NCBI RefSeq assembly: GCF_013911965.1
Contig: NZ_JACESE010000016.1
Span: 20,660-84,659, forward strand
Direction: 5' to 3'
Length of the DNA stretch: 64,000 nt
DNA from: Phenylobacterium sp.
GTDB lineage: Bacteria; Pseudomonadota; Alphaproteobacteria; Caulobacterales; Caulobacteraceae
The translations under genes and the position numbers were made by a program. Under the pieces are notes generated by a model, which saw nothing but the letters and a program-made list of their open reading frames with translations, was not told where the DNA came from and did no database searches. Shown piece by piece: positions 47,202 through 55,354 of the stretch (its first letter is position 1; every line of letters begins with the position of its first letter).

Positions 47202-48004
47202 AGGGCGAAATCCGCGCTGACCGGCGCGTGGTCGCTGGGGCGTTCCCATTCGCGGACATCGTCGTGCACGCGGGAAGCGGCCGCGCCGGCGCGGAAGGCC
47301 GCCTCGCGCAGGCCCGGCGTGACCAGGATGTGGTCCAGGCGCAGGCCGCGGTTGGACTTGCGGAAATCGGCCGCCCGATAGCTCCACCAGGAGAACAGCT
47401 TCTCAGGCTCCGGGACCGCAGCCCGCGGCAGGTCGATGAAGCCGAGGGAGGCCTTGAGCGCCTCCATGGCCGCCACCTCGACGGGCGTATGGCTGACGAT
47501 GCGCGACATCTGCCGGTGGCTCCAGACGTCGAACTCGCCCGGCGCCACGTTCAGGTCGCCGGTGACGATCAGCGGATCCTTGGGGTCGCGGCGGGCGAGT
47601 TCGGCGGTCAGGGTCTCGAAGAAGTCGAGCTTGTGGTCGAACTTCGGATTGAGGGCCCGGTCAGGGACGTCGCCGCCGGCCGGCACGTAGAAGTTCTGGA
47701 TCTCGACGCCGGCGACGCGGGCGGAGACGCAGCGGGCGTGGCCTTCCCTGCAGGCGTTCAGCACCGCGACGTCCTCGATGGGAAGGCGCGAAGCGATGGC
47801 GACCCCGTGCCAGCCCTTCTGGCCGGCGATCTTCAGGTGCGGCAGGCCCATCTGCTCGAAGGCCTCGCGCGGGAATTCGCCCTCGCGGCACTTGATCTCC
47901 TGCAGGCAGAGGACGTCGGGCGCCTGCTCGTCGACGAAGCGGGCGACCTGCTCGACGCGCAGGCGGACGGAGTTGATGTTCCAGGTGGCGAGACGGAGGC
48001 GCAT
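47198..48004 (-). CDS. xthA: exodeoxyribonuclease III / AP endonuclease
   Basis: The 268-aa enzyme cleaves abasic sites and has 3'-5' exonuclease activity in base excision repair. Motifs: LATWNINSVRLR at the N-terminus, LCLQEIKC with the metal-binding Glu, VTGDLNVAPGEFD, LDHILVTP and SDHAPVSA at the end. It lies 32 nt downstream of the terminator of a candidate sRNA on the same strand. Confidence 0.96.
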   Translation of the reverse strand: MRLRLATWNINSVRLRVEQVARFVDEQAPDVLCLQEIKCREGEFPREAFEQMGLPHLKIAGQKGWHGVAIASRLPIEDVAVLNACREGHARCVSARVAGVEIQNFYVPAGGDVPDRALNPKFDHKLDFFETLTAELARRDPKDPLIVTGDLNVAPGEFDVWSHRQMSRIVSHTPVEVAAMEALKASLGFIDLPRAAVPEPEKLFSWWSYRAADFRKSNRGLRLDHILVTPGLREAAFRAGAAASRVHDDVREWERPSDHAPVSADFAL

Positions 48005-48035
48005 GGCCGAGCCTTTAAGGCGGTCCGGGGCATAA

Positions 48036-48156
48036 GAAAACGCCCGGGGACTGGAGAACCCCGGGCGTCAAGGCAGTCGTCTCTCATGCCGCCGCCGGGA
48101 GGGGATAGGTTCCGGCACGGCGCCGACCTCAGGCGCGCAGCCCGACATCGACGATG
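48036..48156 (-). ncRNA. candidate small regulatory RNA between lolA and xthA
   Basis: A promoter-like TTGACT (48191-48186) with AAATAT/AATATG 17-18 bp on would start an RNA near 48155. The RNA has a hairpin GCCGTGCCGG/CCGGCGGCGGC with a CU-rich loop (CCCCTC) and ends in a perfect 10-bp terminator ACGCCCGGGG/CCCCGGGCGT with loop TTCTCCAGT and a TTTTC tail (48068-48036). Two hairpins with CU-rich, anti-Shine-Dalgarno-like loops recall the alphaproteobacterial alpha-r8/suhB-type sRNAs. An 11-codon frame (48164-48129) near the start is probably fortuitous. Confidence 0.5.
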
Positions 48157-48228
48157 CGTGTCATATTTGCCACTGGCAGGCGAAAAGTCAAGTCCGAGTC
48201 ACGGAGAATCTTGCCTGTTGTGAGATTG

Positions 48229-48894
48229 TCACATTCGCGCTCGGCCGGGACGGAGATTCCGCGGGTCCTTCAGGACGAAAAGCGACTCGTCCAGACCCGA
48301 CACCTTCTCCAGGCTGGTGAGCCGGATGCGCGTCGACTGGCCCTGCGGATCGGTGATCGTCCAGCCGATCAGCCGCAGCGGGGCGTCGGCGAAGGTCAGC
48401 GTGATCTGGCCGTCCGCCTCCTTCTTGCCGTCGCGTGCGGTGATGGAGAAGCCGTCGGCCAACCGGCTGACGCGGGTCACCTGCACGCCGCGGTCCAGAC
48501 GGATCTGGCGCGCCAGGAAGAGGGACAGCGGGGTCGCGCCGAGGGGATAGCTCTCGAAGGTCTTGAGCTTCTCGTTGGCGATGGAGACCAGGTCGCCGTC
48601 GGAGACGACCAGCAGGCCCGAGGGCGGCGCATAGTCGAAGCGCGCCTTGCCCGGGCGCTTCAGATAGATCTGGCCCTGGGTGGTGACGCCGCGCGGATCG
48701 GTCTGCACGAAGGCGCCCTTGGCCTGGGACAGGCCTTCCAGATAGGCCACGGCCTTGTCGACCAGGGCCTTGTCAGCGGCGGAGAGCTGGGCGGCCGCCG
48801 GGGTGGCGGCGAAGAGGCCCCCGGCCAGAGGCGCGGCGGCGAGGCCGAGCGCGAGGCTGCGGCGGGTCAGGTTCGGGGCGGGGGTGCGGATCAT
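48229..48894 (-). CDS. lolA: outer-membrane lipoprotein carrier protein LolA
   Basis: LolA ferries lipoproteins through the periplasm to the outer membrane. The 221-aa protein has an N-terminal signal with a twin-Arg-like TRRSLALGLAAAPLAGG, then the LolA beta-barrel signature KGAFVQTDPRG, GQIYLKRPGKARFDY and SLFLARQI. AAGGAG lies nine nt before the ATG at 48894, deciding against an in-frame ATG at 48912. No lolB is nearby. A candidate sRNA and xthA follow on the same strand. Confidence 0.93.
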   Translation of the reverse strand: MIRTPAPNLTRRSLALGLAAAPLAGGLFAATPAAAQLSAADKALVDKAVAYLEGLSQAKGAFVQTDPRGVTTQGQIYLKRPGKARFDYAPPSGLLVVSDGDLVSIANEKLKTFESYPLGATPLSLFLARQIRLDRGVQVTRVSRLADGFSITARDGKKEADGQITLTFADAPLRLIGWTITDPQGQSTRIRLTSLEKVSGLDESLFVLKDPRNLRPGRARM

Positions 48895-49086
48895 GACAAT
48901 CGGCTCCTTCATTCGGCGAACAGCCTATGCGGCGCCCGCGGCGTCAATAGGGCGGCGCGCCCGTCCCGCGCCGGAGGACCGATCAGAACGGCCCCGCTTG
49001 GCGAACGTTCCGCGCGGCTTCGGCCGCCAGACCTAGCCGGACGGGGATGAATGGGTCATGTCCGGACGGTTCAGGAGACTTGACCC

Positions 49087-50163
49087 ATGACCAGCCTGTG
49101 CCGCGACCGCGACTGGATCGACGCCGCCGTCCAGACCATCGAGGCGGACTTCAACCGTTCGGCCGACACCCATCTGCTGCGGGCGCCGGTGGCCGGGCCG
49201 GTCGCCCTCTATGTGAAGGACGAGTCGACGCATCCCACGGGCAGCCTGAAGCACCGGCTGGCGCGCTCCCTCTTCCTCTACGCCCTGTGCAACGGCTGGA
49301 TCGGGCCGAAGACCACCGTCGTGGAGGCGTCCAGCGGGTCGACCGCGGTGTCGGAGGCCTATTTCGCCCGCCTGCTCGGCCTGCGCTTCATCGCCGTGAT
49401 GCCCCGCTCCACCTCGGCCGAGAAGGTGGCCCAGATCGCCTTCCACGGCGGCGAGAGCCACTTCGTCGACGGTCCCGGCGAGGTCTATGCGGAGAGCGCC
49501 CGCCTCGCCGCCGACCTCGCGGGCCACTACATGGACCAGTTCACCTATGCCGAACGGGCCACCGACTGGCGCGGCAACAACAACATCGCCGAATCCATCT
49601 TCAGCCAGATGGCTCAGGAGCCGCACCCCGTCCCCGCCTGGATCGTCGCCGGCGCCGGCACGGGCGGCACGACCGCCACGCTCGGCCGCTTCATCCGCTA
49701 TCACCGCAGCTCCACGCGACTCTGCCTGGCCGACCCGGAGGCCTCGGTCTTTCACCGGCATGTGGCCGACCGGACGGTCACGACCCATGCCGGCCGGGGT
49801 TCGATCATCGAGGGCATCGGCCGGGCCCGCTGCGAACCCTCGTTCAATCCCGAGCTGATCGACCGGGCGATCGCCGTGCCCGACGCCGCCAGCATCGGCG
49901 CCGCCCGCGTGCTGTCGCGCCGGCTCGGCCGGCCCTGCGGCGGCTCGACGGGGACGAACCTCTGGGCCTGCGCCCAGGTGATCGAGGCCATGGCCGCCCG
50001 CGGCGAGGCGGGATCGGTGGTCACCCTGCTGTGCGACTCCGGCGAGCGCTATCGCAGCACGCTGGGCGACCCGGCCTGGCTGGCGGCCGCCGGCGTCGAG
50101 GCGGGTCCCTACGAGGACGCCATGGAGGCCTTTTTCGACACCGGCCGCTTCAGCGCGCCCTAG
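49087..50163 (+). CDS. PLP-dependent cysteine synthase/desulfhydrase-family protein
   Basis: The 358-aa fold-type II PLP enzyme has the Schiff-base Lys in [11 protein letters not shown] (about 50-60), the substrate loop [15 protein letters not shown] and the phosphate-binding GAGTGGT. A C-terminal [12 protein letters not shown] matches the CysK/CBS fold. It resembles the cysteine synthase-like or cysteine desulfhydrase group rather than housekeeping CysK, which has KDR at the Lys. Its stop overlaps the convergent amidohydrolase gene by 4 nt. Confidence 0.9.
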   Translation: MTSLCRDRDWIDAAVQTIEADFNRSADTHLLRAPVAGPVALYVKDESTHPTGSLKHRLARSLFLYALCNGWIGPKTTVVEASSGSTAVSEAYFARLLGLRFIAVMPRSTSAEKVAQIAFHGGESHFVDGPGEVYAESARLAADLAGHYMDQFTYAERATDWRGNNNIAESIFSQMAQEPHPVPAWIVAGAGTGGTTATLGRFIRYHRSSTRLCLADPEASVFHRHVADRTVTTHAGRGSIIEGIGRARCEPSFNPELIDRAIAVPDAASIGAARVLSRRLGRPCGGSTGTNLWACAQVIEAMAARGEAGSVVTLLCDSGERYRSTLGDPAWLAAAGVEAGPYEDAMEAFFDTGRFSAP

Positions 50164-51503
50164 TTCGGCGGGAAGGCCTGGCGCTGGCCGTCCAGCTTGT
50201 GGACCACGCCGCGGCGCATGACGAAGGTCACCCGCTCCAGCTCGGTGACGTCGTCCAGGGGGCTCCTGGCCACCGCAATGATGTCGGCGGCCTTGCCCGG
50301 CTCCAGCGTTCCGATGGCGGAGGACAGGCCCAGCAGGTCGGCGGCGTCGACGGTGGCGGTGCGGATGGCGCGGGCGGGCGTCATGCCGGCCTCGACCATC
50401 ATCTTGAACTCCGTGGCGTTGTCCCCGTGGGCCGAGACGCCGGTGTCGGTGCCGAACGCGATCTTCACGCCGGGCGCGGCGAACTGGTCGATGTGTTCGG
50501 CGAAGGCGATGCGCGCGGCCTCCTCGGCCTTGGCCAGCACGGCCGGCGGCCGCTCGCCGGCGCGGGCCTGCTGCACGGCGGCCTCCGGGGCGATCATGGT
50601 CGGCACCAGATAGGCGCCGGTCTCCCGGAAGAGGGCGAGGCTCTCCGGATCGGTGAAGGTGGCGTGCTCGACCGAGTCCACCCCGGCGCGCAGGGCGGCC
50701 ATGACGCCGTCCTTGCCGTGGGCGTGGGCGGTGGCCTTGCGGCCGAAGGCGTGGGCGGTCTCGACGATGGCCTTCATCTCGTCGTCGAACATCTGCCGGC
50801 CAAGCCCGCCGGCGACGTTGGAGAGCACCCCGCCCGTGGCGGCGAACTTGATCACCTGGGCGCCCTGGGAGATCTGGATGCGGACGGCGCGGCGGCAGTC
50901 CTCCGGCCCGTCGCAGGTGTTGACCGCATGTTCGCGCTCGAACTCGGCGTACTCGCGGGCCAGGCCGTTGGCGCCGTCGCCGTGGCCGCCGCTGATGGAG
51001 ATCATGCGGCCGGCGTTGACGATGGTCGGCCCCTCGATCAGCCCCTTCTCGATCCCGTCGCGCAGGGCGGTGATGGCCGGCGGATCGGAGCCCAGGTCGC
51101 GGATGGTGGTGAAGCCGGCCGACAGCGTGCGCCGCGCATTGTCCAGGCCGATGACGAAGCGGTCCTCGGCGTCGCGGTTCATGGCCTCCAGCCGGGCGGC
51201 GACCTTGTCATCGTCGGAGAAGATGTGGACGTGGGAGTCGATCAGGCCCGGCAGGACGAACTGGTCCGACAGGTCGACCAGCCGCGCACCGGCCGGCGGG
51301 GCGGAAAGCCCGGCCTCGATCCGCTCGATCTTGCCGTCGCGGACGATCAGGGTGGAGGCCCCCTTCGGCGCCTGACCCGGCCGGTCCAGCAGGGCGCCGG
51401 CGTGGATGTAGGTGAGCGACCCCTGTCCGTGAGTCTGCGCCAGGGCCGGCGCAGCGGACAGGCAGAGCGCGGCGACGAGCGCCGCGGCGGCGGACTTGAA
51501 CAT
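50160..51503 (-). CDS. secreted metal-dependent amidohydrolase (imidazolonepropionase-like)
   Basis: The 447-aa protein has a signal peptide (about 1-22, [10 protein letters not shown]) and the amidohydrolase TIM barrel: metal-binding DSHVHIF, Lys to be carboxylated in [11 protein letters not shown], His residues in [10 protein letters not shown] and VEHATF, and Asp in [11 protein letters not shown]. Secreted members of this subfamily include dipeptidases (Xaa-Pro, Xaa-Arg/Lys type) and lactonases. The substrate is probably a small peptide or its analogue, but this is not decidable from sequence alone. Confidence 0.9.
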   Translation of the reverse strand: MFKSAAAALVAALCLSAAPALAQTHGQGSLTYIHAGALLDRPGQAPKGASTLIVRDGKIERIEAGLSAPPAGARLVDLSDQFVLPGLIDSHVHIFSDDDKVAARLEAMNRDAEDRFVIGLDNARRTLSAGFTTIRDLGSDPPAITALRDGIEKGLIEGPTIVNAGRMISISGGHGDGANGLAREYAEFEREHAVNTCDGPEDCRRAVRIQISQGAQVIKFAATGGVLSNVAGGLGRQMFDDEMKAIVETAHAFGRKATAHAHGKDGVMAALRAGVDSVEHATFTDPESLALFRETGAYLVPTMIAPEAAVQQARAGERPPAVLAKAEEAARIAFAEHIDQFAAPGVKIAFGTDTGVSAHGDNATEFKMMVEAGMTPARAIRTATVDAADLLGLSSAIGTLEPGKAADIIAVARSPLDDVTELERVTFVMRRGVVHKLDGQRQAFPPN

Positions 51504-51568
51504 GGAAAGGGCCCCCGAAATGACAGGGGCGTCACTCTAACGCCGGGCAGGCCTGCGTCCAGCCGCCC

Positions 51569-52192
51569 TCACCAGGGCTTCCACCAGGGCTCGACGTCGA
51601 GCGCCGGATCGCCGGGCTTCACCTCCTGCTGACCCCAGGACATGACCATCAGGAACTTGTGGCTGCGCATCTGGGTCTGGCCGGACACGCGGCGGATCAC
51701 CTTGGCGGGGGCGCCGGTGCGGGGGTCGTAGGCGAAGGCGGAGAACTCCGCCACGCCCGATCGCTCGGTCTGGCTGTAGAGGGACAGTTCCGGCACGGTG
51801 AAGGTGGAATAGCGGTCGCCGGTGGGCAGGGTCAGGGCGGGAACGCCCAGCACCCGCTGCATCTGGTCGATGGAGAGCGCCCCCATGCGCACCTCCACCA
51901 CGAGGTCGGCCGCCTCCCGGTTCTGGGCCAGGGCCAGGCCGCTGGTGAGAATCCTCTGGCGCAGGGCGCTGATGGCGTAGGGCGCCCATTCGCCCACGAA
52001 ATTGACCGGATCGAGGTAGACCCGCGTCCCGGGCGCCGCCTCGATCTTGAAGTCCGACGCGGCCCGTTCGGCGGCGTGGGCGACCAGGAGCTGTTCGGTG
52101 GCGGTGCGGCCGGGGCGGGTCTGCACGGCCGAGGCGCAGGCTGAGAGCGCAAGCGCGGCGCAGGCGAGGACTGGAACGGTCTTGAGTCGCAT
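51569..52192 (-). CDS. outer-membrane lipoprotein of unknown function
   Basis: The 207-aa protein has a lipoprotein signal with lipobox LSAC (Cys19 in ALSACAS). The mature part is a single domain with FKIEAAPGTRVYLDPVNFVGEW, ADLVVEVRMGALSID and TRPGRTATEQLL near its start, a pattern I associate with uncharacterised DUF-type lipoproteins of alphaproteobacteria. No enzymatic motif is recognised. It lies downstream of nothing on its strand and 65 bp before the amidohydrolase start. Confidence 0.82.
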   Translation of the reverse strand: MRLKTVPVLACAALALSACASAVQTRPGRTATEQLLVAHAAERAASDFKIEAAPGTRVYLDPVNFVGEWAPYAISALRQRILTSGLALAQNREAADLVVEVRMGALSIDQMQRVLGVPALTLPTGDRYSTFTVPELSLYSQTERSGVAEFSAFAYDPRTGAPAKVIRRVSGQTQMRSHKFLMVMSWGQQEVKPGDPALDVEPWWKPW

Positions 52193-52417
52193 CGGTCCTC
52201 CTCTCCCCCCGGGGCCGGGGTTTCAAAGCCGTTTCGACCATCCGGGGCAAGGCCGGGCGGCCTGAGCGGCGGCCTCTGCCGGCGAAAACCGCCGCCGGCG
52301 GCCCCGATCGGGCGGTTTGCGGGCGCCCGGCCGGCGAACGGCGTTCGCGACGGGCGGCGGACTTGTCAGGGCGGCGGACCGTCCCGACCTTCGGCCCGCG
52401 CCCTCCGGAGATCGCCC

Positions 52418-52909
52418 ATGCCCGCCTTCGTGCCGCCCGACTTCGACATTCCCCGGCGCCTGGAGACGCCGGACTTCATCCTGCGGCCCCTCACCATCCA
52501 CGACCTCCTGAAGGACTATGCGGCGGTGATGACCAGCGTGGAGCGCCTCCAGGGCGTGTTCGGCCCCGGCTCGGACTGGCCCCGCCCCGACATGACCCTG
52601 GAGGAGGACCTGGCCGATCTGGGCTGGCATCAGGTGGAGTTCGAGCGCCGCACCTCCTTCGCCTTCACCGTCATGGCGCCCGACGAGGGCCAGTGCCTGG
52701 GCTGCGCCTACCTCTATCCCTCGGAGCGGGCCGGCTTCGACGCCAAGGCCTATTGCTGGGTCCGCGCGTCGGCCGCCGATCTGGATGCGGCGCTCTTCGC
52801 CGCCTTCGGGGACTGGCTGCTGAGCGCCTGGCCCTTCGCCCGTGTGGCGTTTCCGGGGCGGGAGATCGCGTGGGCGGACTGGACCGCGGCCGACCTCAGC
52901 GGGTCTTGA
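52418..52909 (+). CDS. GNAT-like acetyltransferase
   Basis: The 163-aa protein starts PDFDIPRRLETPDFILRPLTIHDLLKDY, similar to GNAT N-termini of the RimJ/RimL type, and has a central TSFAFTVMAPDEGQCLGCAYLYPS resembling the beta4-beta5 region. The usual R/Q-x-x-G-x-G/A pyrophosphate loop is not obvious, so acetyl-CoA use is uncertain. It lies alone between a lipoprotein gene (divergent) and two small minus-strand frames. Substrate unknown. Confidence 0.75.
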   Translation: MPAFVPPDFDIPRRLETPDFILRPLTIHDLLKDYAAVMTSVERLQGVFGPGSDWPRPDMTLEEDLADLGWHQVEFERRTSFAFTVMAPDEGQCLGCAYLYPSERAGFDAKAYCWVRASAADLDAALFAAFGDWLLSAWPFARVAFPGREIAWADWTAADLSGS

Positions 52910-53033
52910 TGACCCGCGGCTTGTCCTCGAGAAAGCCGCGCGGCCTGCCGAAGGTGATCAGGTCGTCGCCAGCGAAGACGCCCGCCGTGATGGTCAAGGC
53001 GGCCTCCGGTCCCGACGCCTTGCGCCATACCAC
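52896..53033 (-). CDS. possible 45-aa small protein
   Basis: A GTG-started frame of 45 codons, with GC-rich third positions, lies 22 nt downstream of the 94-aa gene on the same strand and overlaps the convergent acetyltransferase end by 14 nt. The peptide includes ALTITAGVFAGDDLITFGRP and ends KPRVIKTR, which looks protein-like rather than random. The Shine-Dalgarno (GGACGGGA) is weak. No family recognised. Confidence 0.35.
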   Translation of the reverse strand: MVWRKASGPEAALTITAGVFAGDDLITFGRPRGFLEDKPRVIKTR

Positions 53034-53055
53034 GGATCGTCCCGTCCGCCAGGGA

Positions 53056-53340
53056 TCAGCGGCTGAGCCAGCGCCGCGGCCGCAGCTCGCCCAGGTCGCG
53101 CCGTTCGCCCGGCGCCAGGCCGAGGGTCTTCATGCGCGCGGCCGAGAGCTCGGCCATGGCCTCCACCGGCTCCTGGCCGCCGACGGGGCTCGCGCAGACC
53201 TGCTCGCCCAGGCCGATGGCCATGTCCACCGCCGTCCATTCGGCTTCCGCCCGCTCGGCGCGTCCGACGGCGAAATAGCGGCGGGCGGGGGCGCGGGCGC
53301 CGGGGCGTTCGAGAAGGACGGCGATCACCCAGCCGGCCAT
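53056..53340 (-). CDS. hypothetical protein, 94 aa
   Basis: The 94-aa frame (MAGWVIAVLLERPGARAP and onward) has a strand-like start, FAVGRAERAEAEWTAVDMAIG, and a C-terminal half rich in Arg, Leu and Glu (MKTLGLAPGERRDLGEL). Third-position GC is as high as in clear genes. It has no signal peptide or membrane segment and no family I recognise. A possible 45-aa frame follows after 22 nt and could form an operon with it. Probably cytoplasmic. Confidence 0.65.
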   Translation of the reverse strand: MAGWVIAVLLERPGARAPARRYFAVGRAERAEAEWTAVDMAIGLGEQVCASPVGGQEPVEAMAELSAARMKTLGLAPGERRDLGELRPRRWLSR

Positions 53341-53465
53341 GTGGCGGAATCCTTCCTGGAGGCGGACAGCACGAGAGGCGCCGCGGGCGGCGGCGCCTCC
53401 TGCCGGGGCCTGAACTGGGCCGCCGCGGGGTCGGGGTCAAGCCCGCCCCCCGGCTGCGGATCGCC

Positions 53466-53810
53466 TCAGAGGCTGTAGAGGGTGTCCACCTCCTCCCAGT
53501 TCTCGATCTCGCGCGCCTCGGCGTCGCGCAGATACTCGTCGCCGCGGGTGGTCAGGACGAGCGAACGGCCCTCCTCGAACAGCAGCACGTCGTTCAGCGG
53601 CACGCCCACCGTATCGGTCTCCAGGTAGGAGGGACGGCGGTCGAGGGTGTGGCCCTCCAGATCGATCATCGCGTAGTACTGGTTGTCTTCCGTGCTGCGG
53701 ATGATGTCTTCGATCATGCCCACCCGCTCGCCGTTGAGGTTCACCACCGGCTGATGGTCGAGGCTGTCGGCGTCGATCGGATTGGCGGTCAGGTAGTAGG
53801 TGACCGTCAT
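53466..53810 (-). CDS. PRC-barrel-like protein
   Basis: The 114-aa protein has a PRC-barrel pattern: VVNLNGERVGMIEDIIRSTEDNQYYAMIDLEGH in the first half, then PLNDVLLFEEGRSLVLT, i.e. G-x-x-I-G-x-I-x-D-h followed by V-P-h. PRC barrels bind RNA-processing or photosynthetic partners, or simply serve as adaptors; in stand-alone stress-type proteins the role is unknown. An orphan plus-strand frame begins about 3 bp from its start, leaving almost no promoter room on that side. Confidence 0.78.
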   Translation of the reverse strand: MTVTYYLTANPIDADSLDHQPVVNLNGERVGMIEDIIRSTEDNQYYAMIDLEGHTLDRRPSYLETDTVGVPLNDVLLFEEGRSLVLTTRGDEYLRDAEAREIENWEEVDTLYSL

Positions 53811-53812
53811 AT

Positions 53813-53992
53813 ATTCCGGATCCCCGCGTCTATGCCTGGGGCGACCTGCGCCTCGCCGGCGCCGATTCCCGGCTGATGGCCCAGGGCGTGGTCAGCCTGT
53901 CAGCCGACGCCGGTCCGGCCGTGGCGGGCTCGGGAACGCGGCGCGGGGCCGGGCCGGTGACCGCCTCGACCGACGCCGCCCAGCCGAGCTGA
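53813..53992 (+). pseudogene. orphan coding-like frame lacking a usual start
   Basis: A frame open from 53804 to the TGA at 53990-53992 reads [18 protein letters not shown] and continues to STDAAQPS. Third positions are about 85% G/C, as in real genes. There is no ATG, GTG or TTG near its left end; the first ATG is at 53876 (38 codons left). It could be a short gene from 53876, a gene that lost its 5' end, or chance. Confidence 0.3.
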
Positions 53993-53998
53993 GCGGCC

Positions 53999-54844
53999 TC
54001 AGGCGACCGCGGAAATCTGCCAGCAGGCGGCGCGGAAGCGGACCTGATCGCCTTCGACGAAGGGCTGGAAGGCCCGCCCCACCGCCTCGGTCACCCGTTC
54101 CCGCATCTCGGGCTCGAGCTGCGGCAGGACGAGGCCGAGCGGTCCGAAGCGGGTGAGGTAGGGCATGAGCTCGGCCTTCGGCAGGGCGCAGTCGGCGTCG
54201 AAGGGGTGGAGGGCCGGTTCCGACCAGCCCGCCGCGTCCAGGATCGCCCGCACGCGCGCCGCTTCGGCGAAGGCGAACTGGCCGGGCCCGCCCGCGGGCC
54301 TCGGCGGCATCTGCGGCAGCAGGGGGGCCGCGGCGCGCTCGGCCGTGGTCATGAAGGGATTCTCCGCCGCGCTCCGCCAGGCGATGAGGTGCAGGCGCGC
54401 GCCCGCACGGCAGGCGCGGCGCAGATTGGCGAAAGCGGCCGCGGGATCGTCGAAGAACATGACGCCGAAACGCGACACCACGCGGTCGAAGACGCCTGGC
54501 TCGAAGCCGCAGGTCTGGGCGTCGGCGCAGACGAACTGCGCGGCCGAGCCTTCCGCCGCGGCCAGGCGCCGGGCGTGGGCGATGAGCGGTTCGGAGATGT
54601 CGAGGCCCGTCACCCGCGCCGCCGGGCCGAGCCGCCGGGCGATGGCGCGGCTGACCGCCCCGGCCCCGCAGCCGACGTCGAGCACGGCCTGCGCGCCGGC
54701 GGCGCCCTCCGCCAGCGGGCGGGCCATGGGCGCCAGGATGTCGTCCATCAGGGCCTGCGCCTGCACCCAGGCGTGGCCGGCGGGGCCGTTCCAGAGCGCC
54801 GCCTGGTCGGCGTTGGGGGTCGGCGGGGCGGGGTCGGCGGCCAT
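53999..54844 (-). CDS. class I SAM-dependent methyltransferase
   Basis: The 281-aa protein has the SAM-binding motif I VLDVGCGAGAVSRAIARRL (about 54-72), motif post-I GLDISEPLIAHARRLA and motif II region FDRVVSRFGVMFF (about 119-131). It belongs to the UbiE/Methyltransf_11-25 group acting on small molecules; the substrate is unknown. It is divergent from a MerR-type regulator gene, and a palindrome resembling the SoxR box lies in the spacer of its likely promoter, so it is probably the regulator's target. Confidence 0.88.
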   Translation of the reverse strand: MAADPAPPTPNADQAALWNGPAGHAWVQAQALMDDILAPMARPLAEGAAGAQAVLDVGCGAGAVSRAIARRLGPAARVTGLDISEPLIAHARRLAAAEGSAAQFVCADAQTCGFEPGVFDRVVSRFGVMFFDDPAAAFANLRRACRAGARLHLIAWRSAAENPFMTTAERAAAPLLPQMPPRPAGGPGQFAFAEAARVRAILDAAGWSEPALHPFDADCALPKAELMPYLTRFGPLGLVLPQLEPEMRERVTEAVGRAFQPFVEGDQVRFRAACWQISAVA

Positions 54845-54896
54845 GTCGGGATCTCCTTGCGTTTGCCTTCGCGGCGGCTCGCAGGGAAGCTTCCCA

Positions 54897-54914
54897 CTTC
54901 AAGTCGACTTGAGG
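54897..54914. promoter_or_regulatory. SoxR-box-like MerR operator in a 19-bp promoter spacer
   Basis: CTTCAAGTCGACTTGAGG contains the perfect palindrome TCAAGTCGACTTGA and matches the E. coli SoxR box CCTCAAGTTAACTTGAGG at 15 of 18. On the minus strand it follows TTGACC (54918-54913) and places the -10 after a 19-bp spacer (GAAGCT, weak), as MerR-family activators require. A second palindrome, GGGAAGCTTCCC, lies at 54884-54895. Confidence 0.6.
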
Positions 54915-54922
54915 TCAAGACC

Positions 54923-55354
54923 ATGGGCGATCTCGACATCTCGCAGGTGGCGGGCCGTTCCGGCCTGCCCGCCTCCACCCTGCGCTACTACGAGGAGAAG
55001 GGGCTGATCGCCTCCATCGGGCGGCGGGGCCTGCGCCGCCTGTTCGATCCCGGCGTGGTCGATCGCCTGGCGCTCATCTCCCTGGGCCGGGCGGCCGGGT
55101 TTTCGCTGGAGGAGATCGGCGCGATGCTGGCGGGCGGCGGCTCGCCGCAGATCGACCGCGACGCCCTGCTGGCCAAGGCCGACGAACTGGAGGCGCGCAT
55201 CGCCCGCCTCTCCGCGGTGCGCGAGGGCCTGCGCCACGCCGCCGCCTGCCAGGCGCCGAGCCATATGGAGTGCCCCACCTTCCGGCGGCTGCTGAAAGCC
55301 GCCGCGCGGGGCGCCTTTCCCGCGGCCAGGGGCGGAGCCGCCCAGATTCGCTAG
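54923..55354 (+). CDS. MerR-family transcriptional regulator
   Basis: The 143-aa protein has the MerR winged HTH (ISQVAGRSGLPASTLRYYEEKGLIASIGRRG, residues 6-36) and a dimerisation helix. C-terminal Cys residues occur in AAACQAPSHMECPTFRRLL (two Cys, about nine residues apart), not the C-x2-C-x-C-x5-C cluster of SoxR, so an Fe-S cluster is unlikely; a metal, thiol or hydrophobic ligand is possible. It is divergent from a methyltransferase gene, and the operator-like palindrome lies immediately upstream of its own ATG. Its end overlaps the convergent HPP gene by 4 nt. Confidence 0.92.
   Translation: MGDLDISQVAGRSGLPASTLRYYEEKGLIASIGRRGLRRLFDPGVVDRLALISLGRAAGFSLEEIGAMLAGGGSPQIDRDALLAKADELEARIARLSAVREGLRHAAACQAPSHMECPTFRRLLKAAARGAFPAARGGAAQIR

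Noticed and set aside
48129-48164. An 11-codon frame (ATG at 48164, reading MTRIVDVGLRA) as a leader peptide
   Set aside because: Its ATG falls within the predicted -10 of the candidate sRNA promoter, and no Shine-Dalgarno precedes it.
54884-54895. GGGAAGCTTCCC as an independent operator next to the SoxR-like box
   Set aside because: A 12-bp perfect palindrome can occur by chance at this GC content, and no known regulator consensus was matched; kept only as a note with the main operator.
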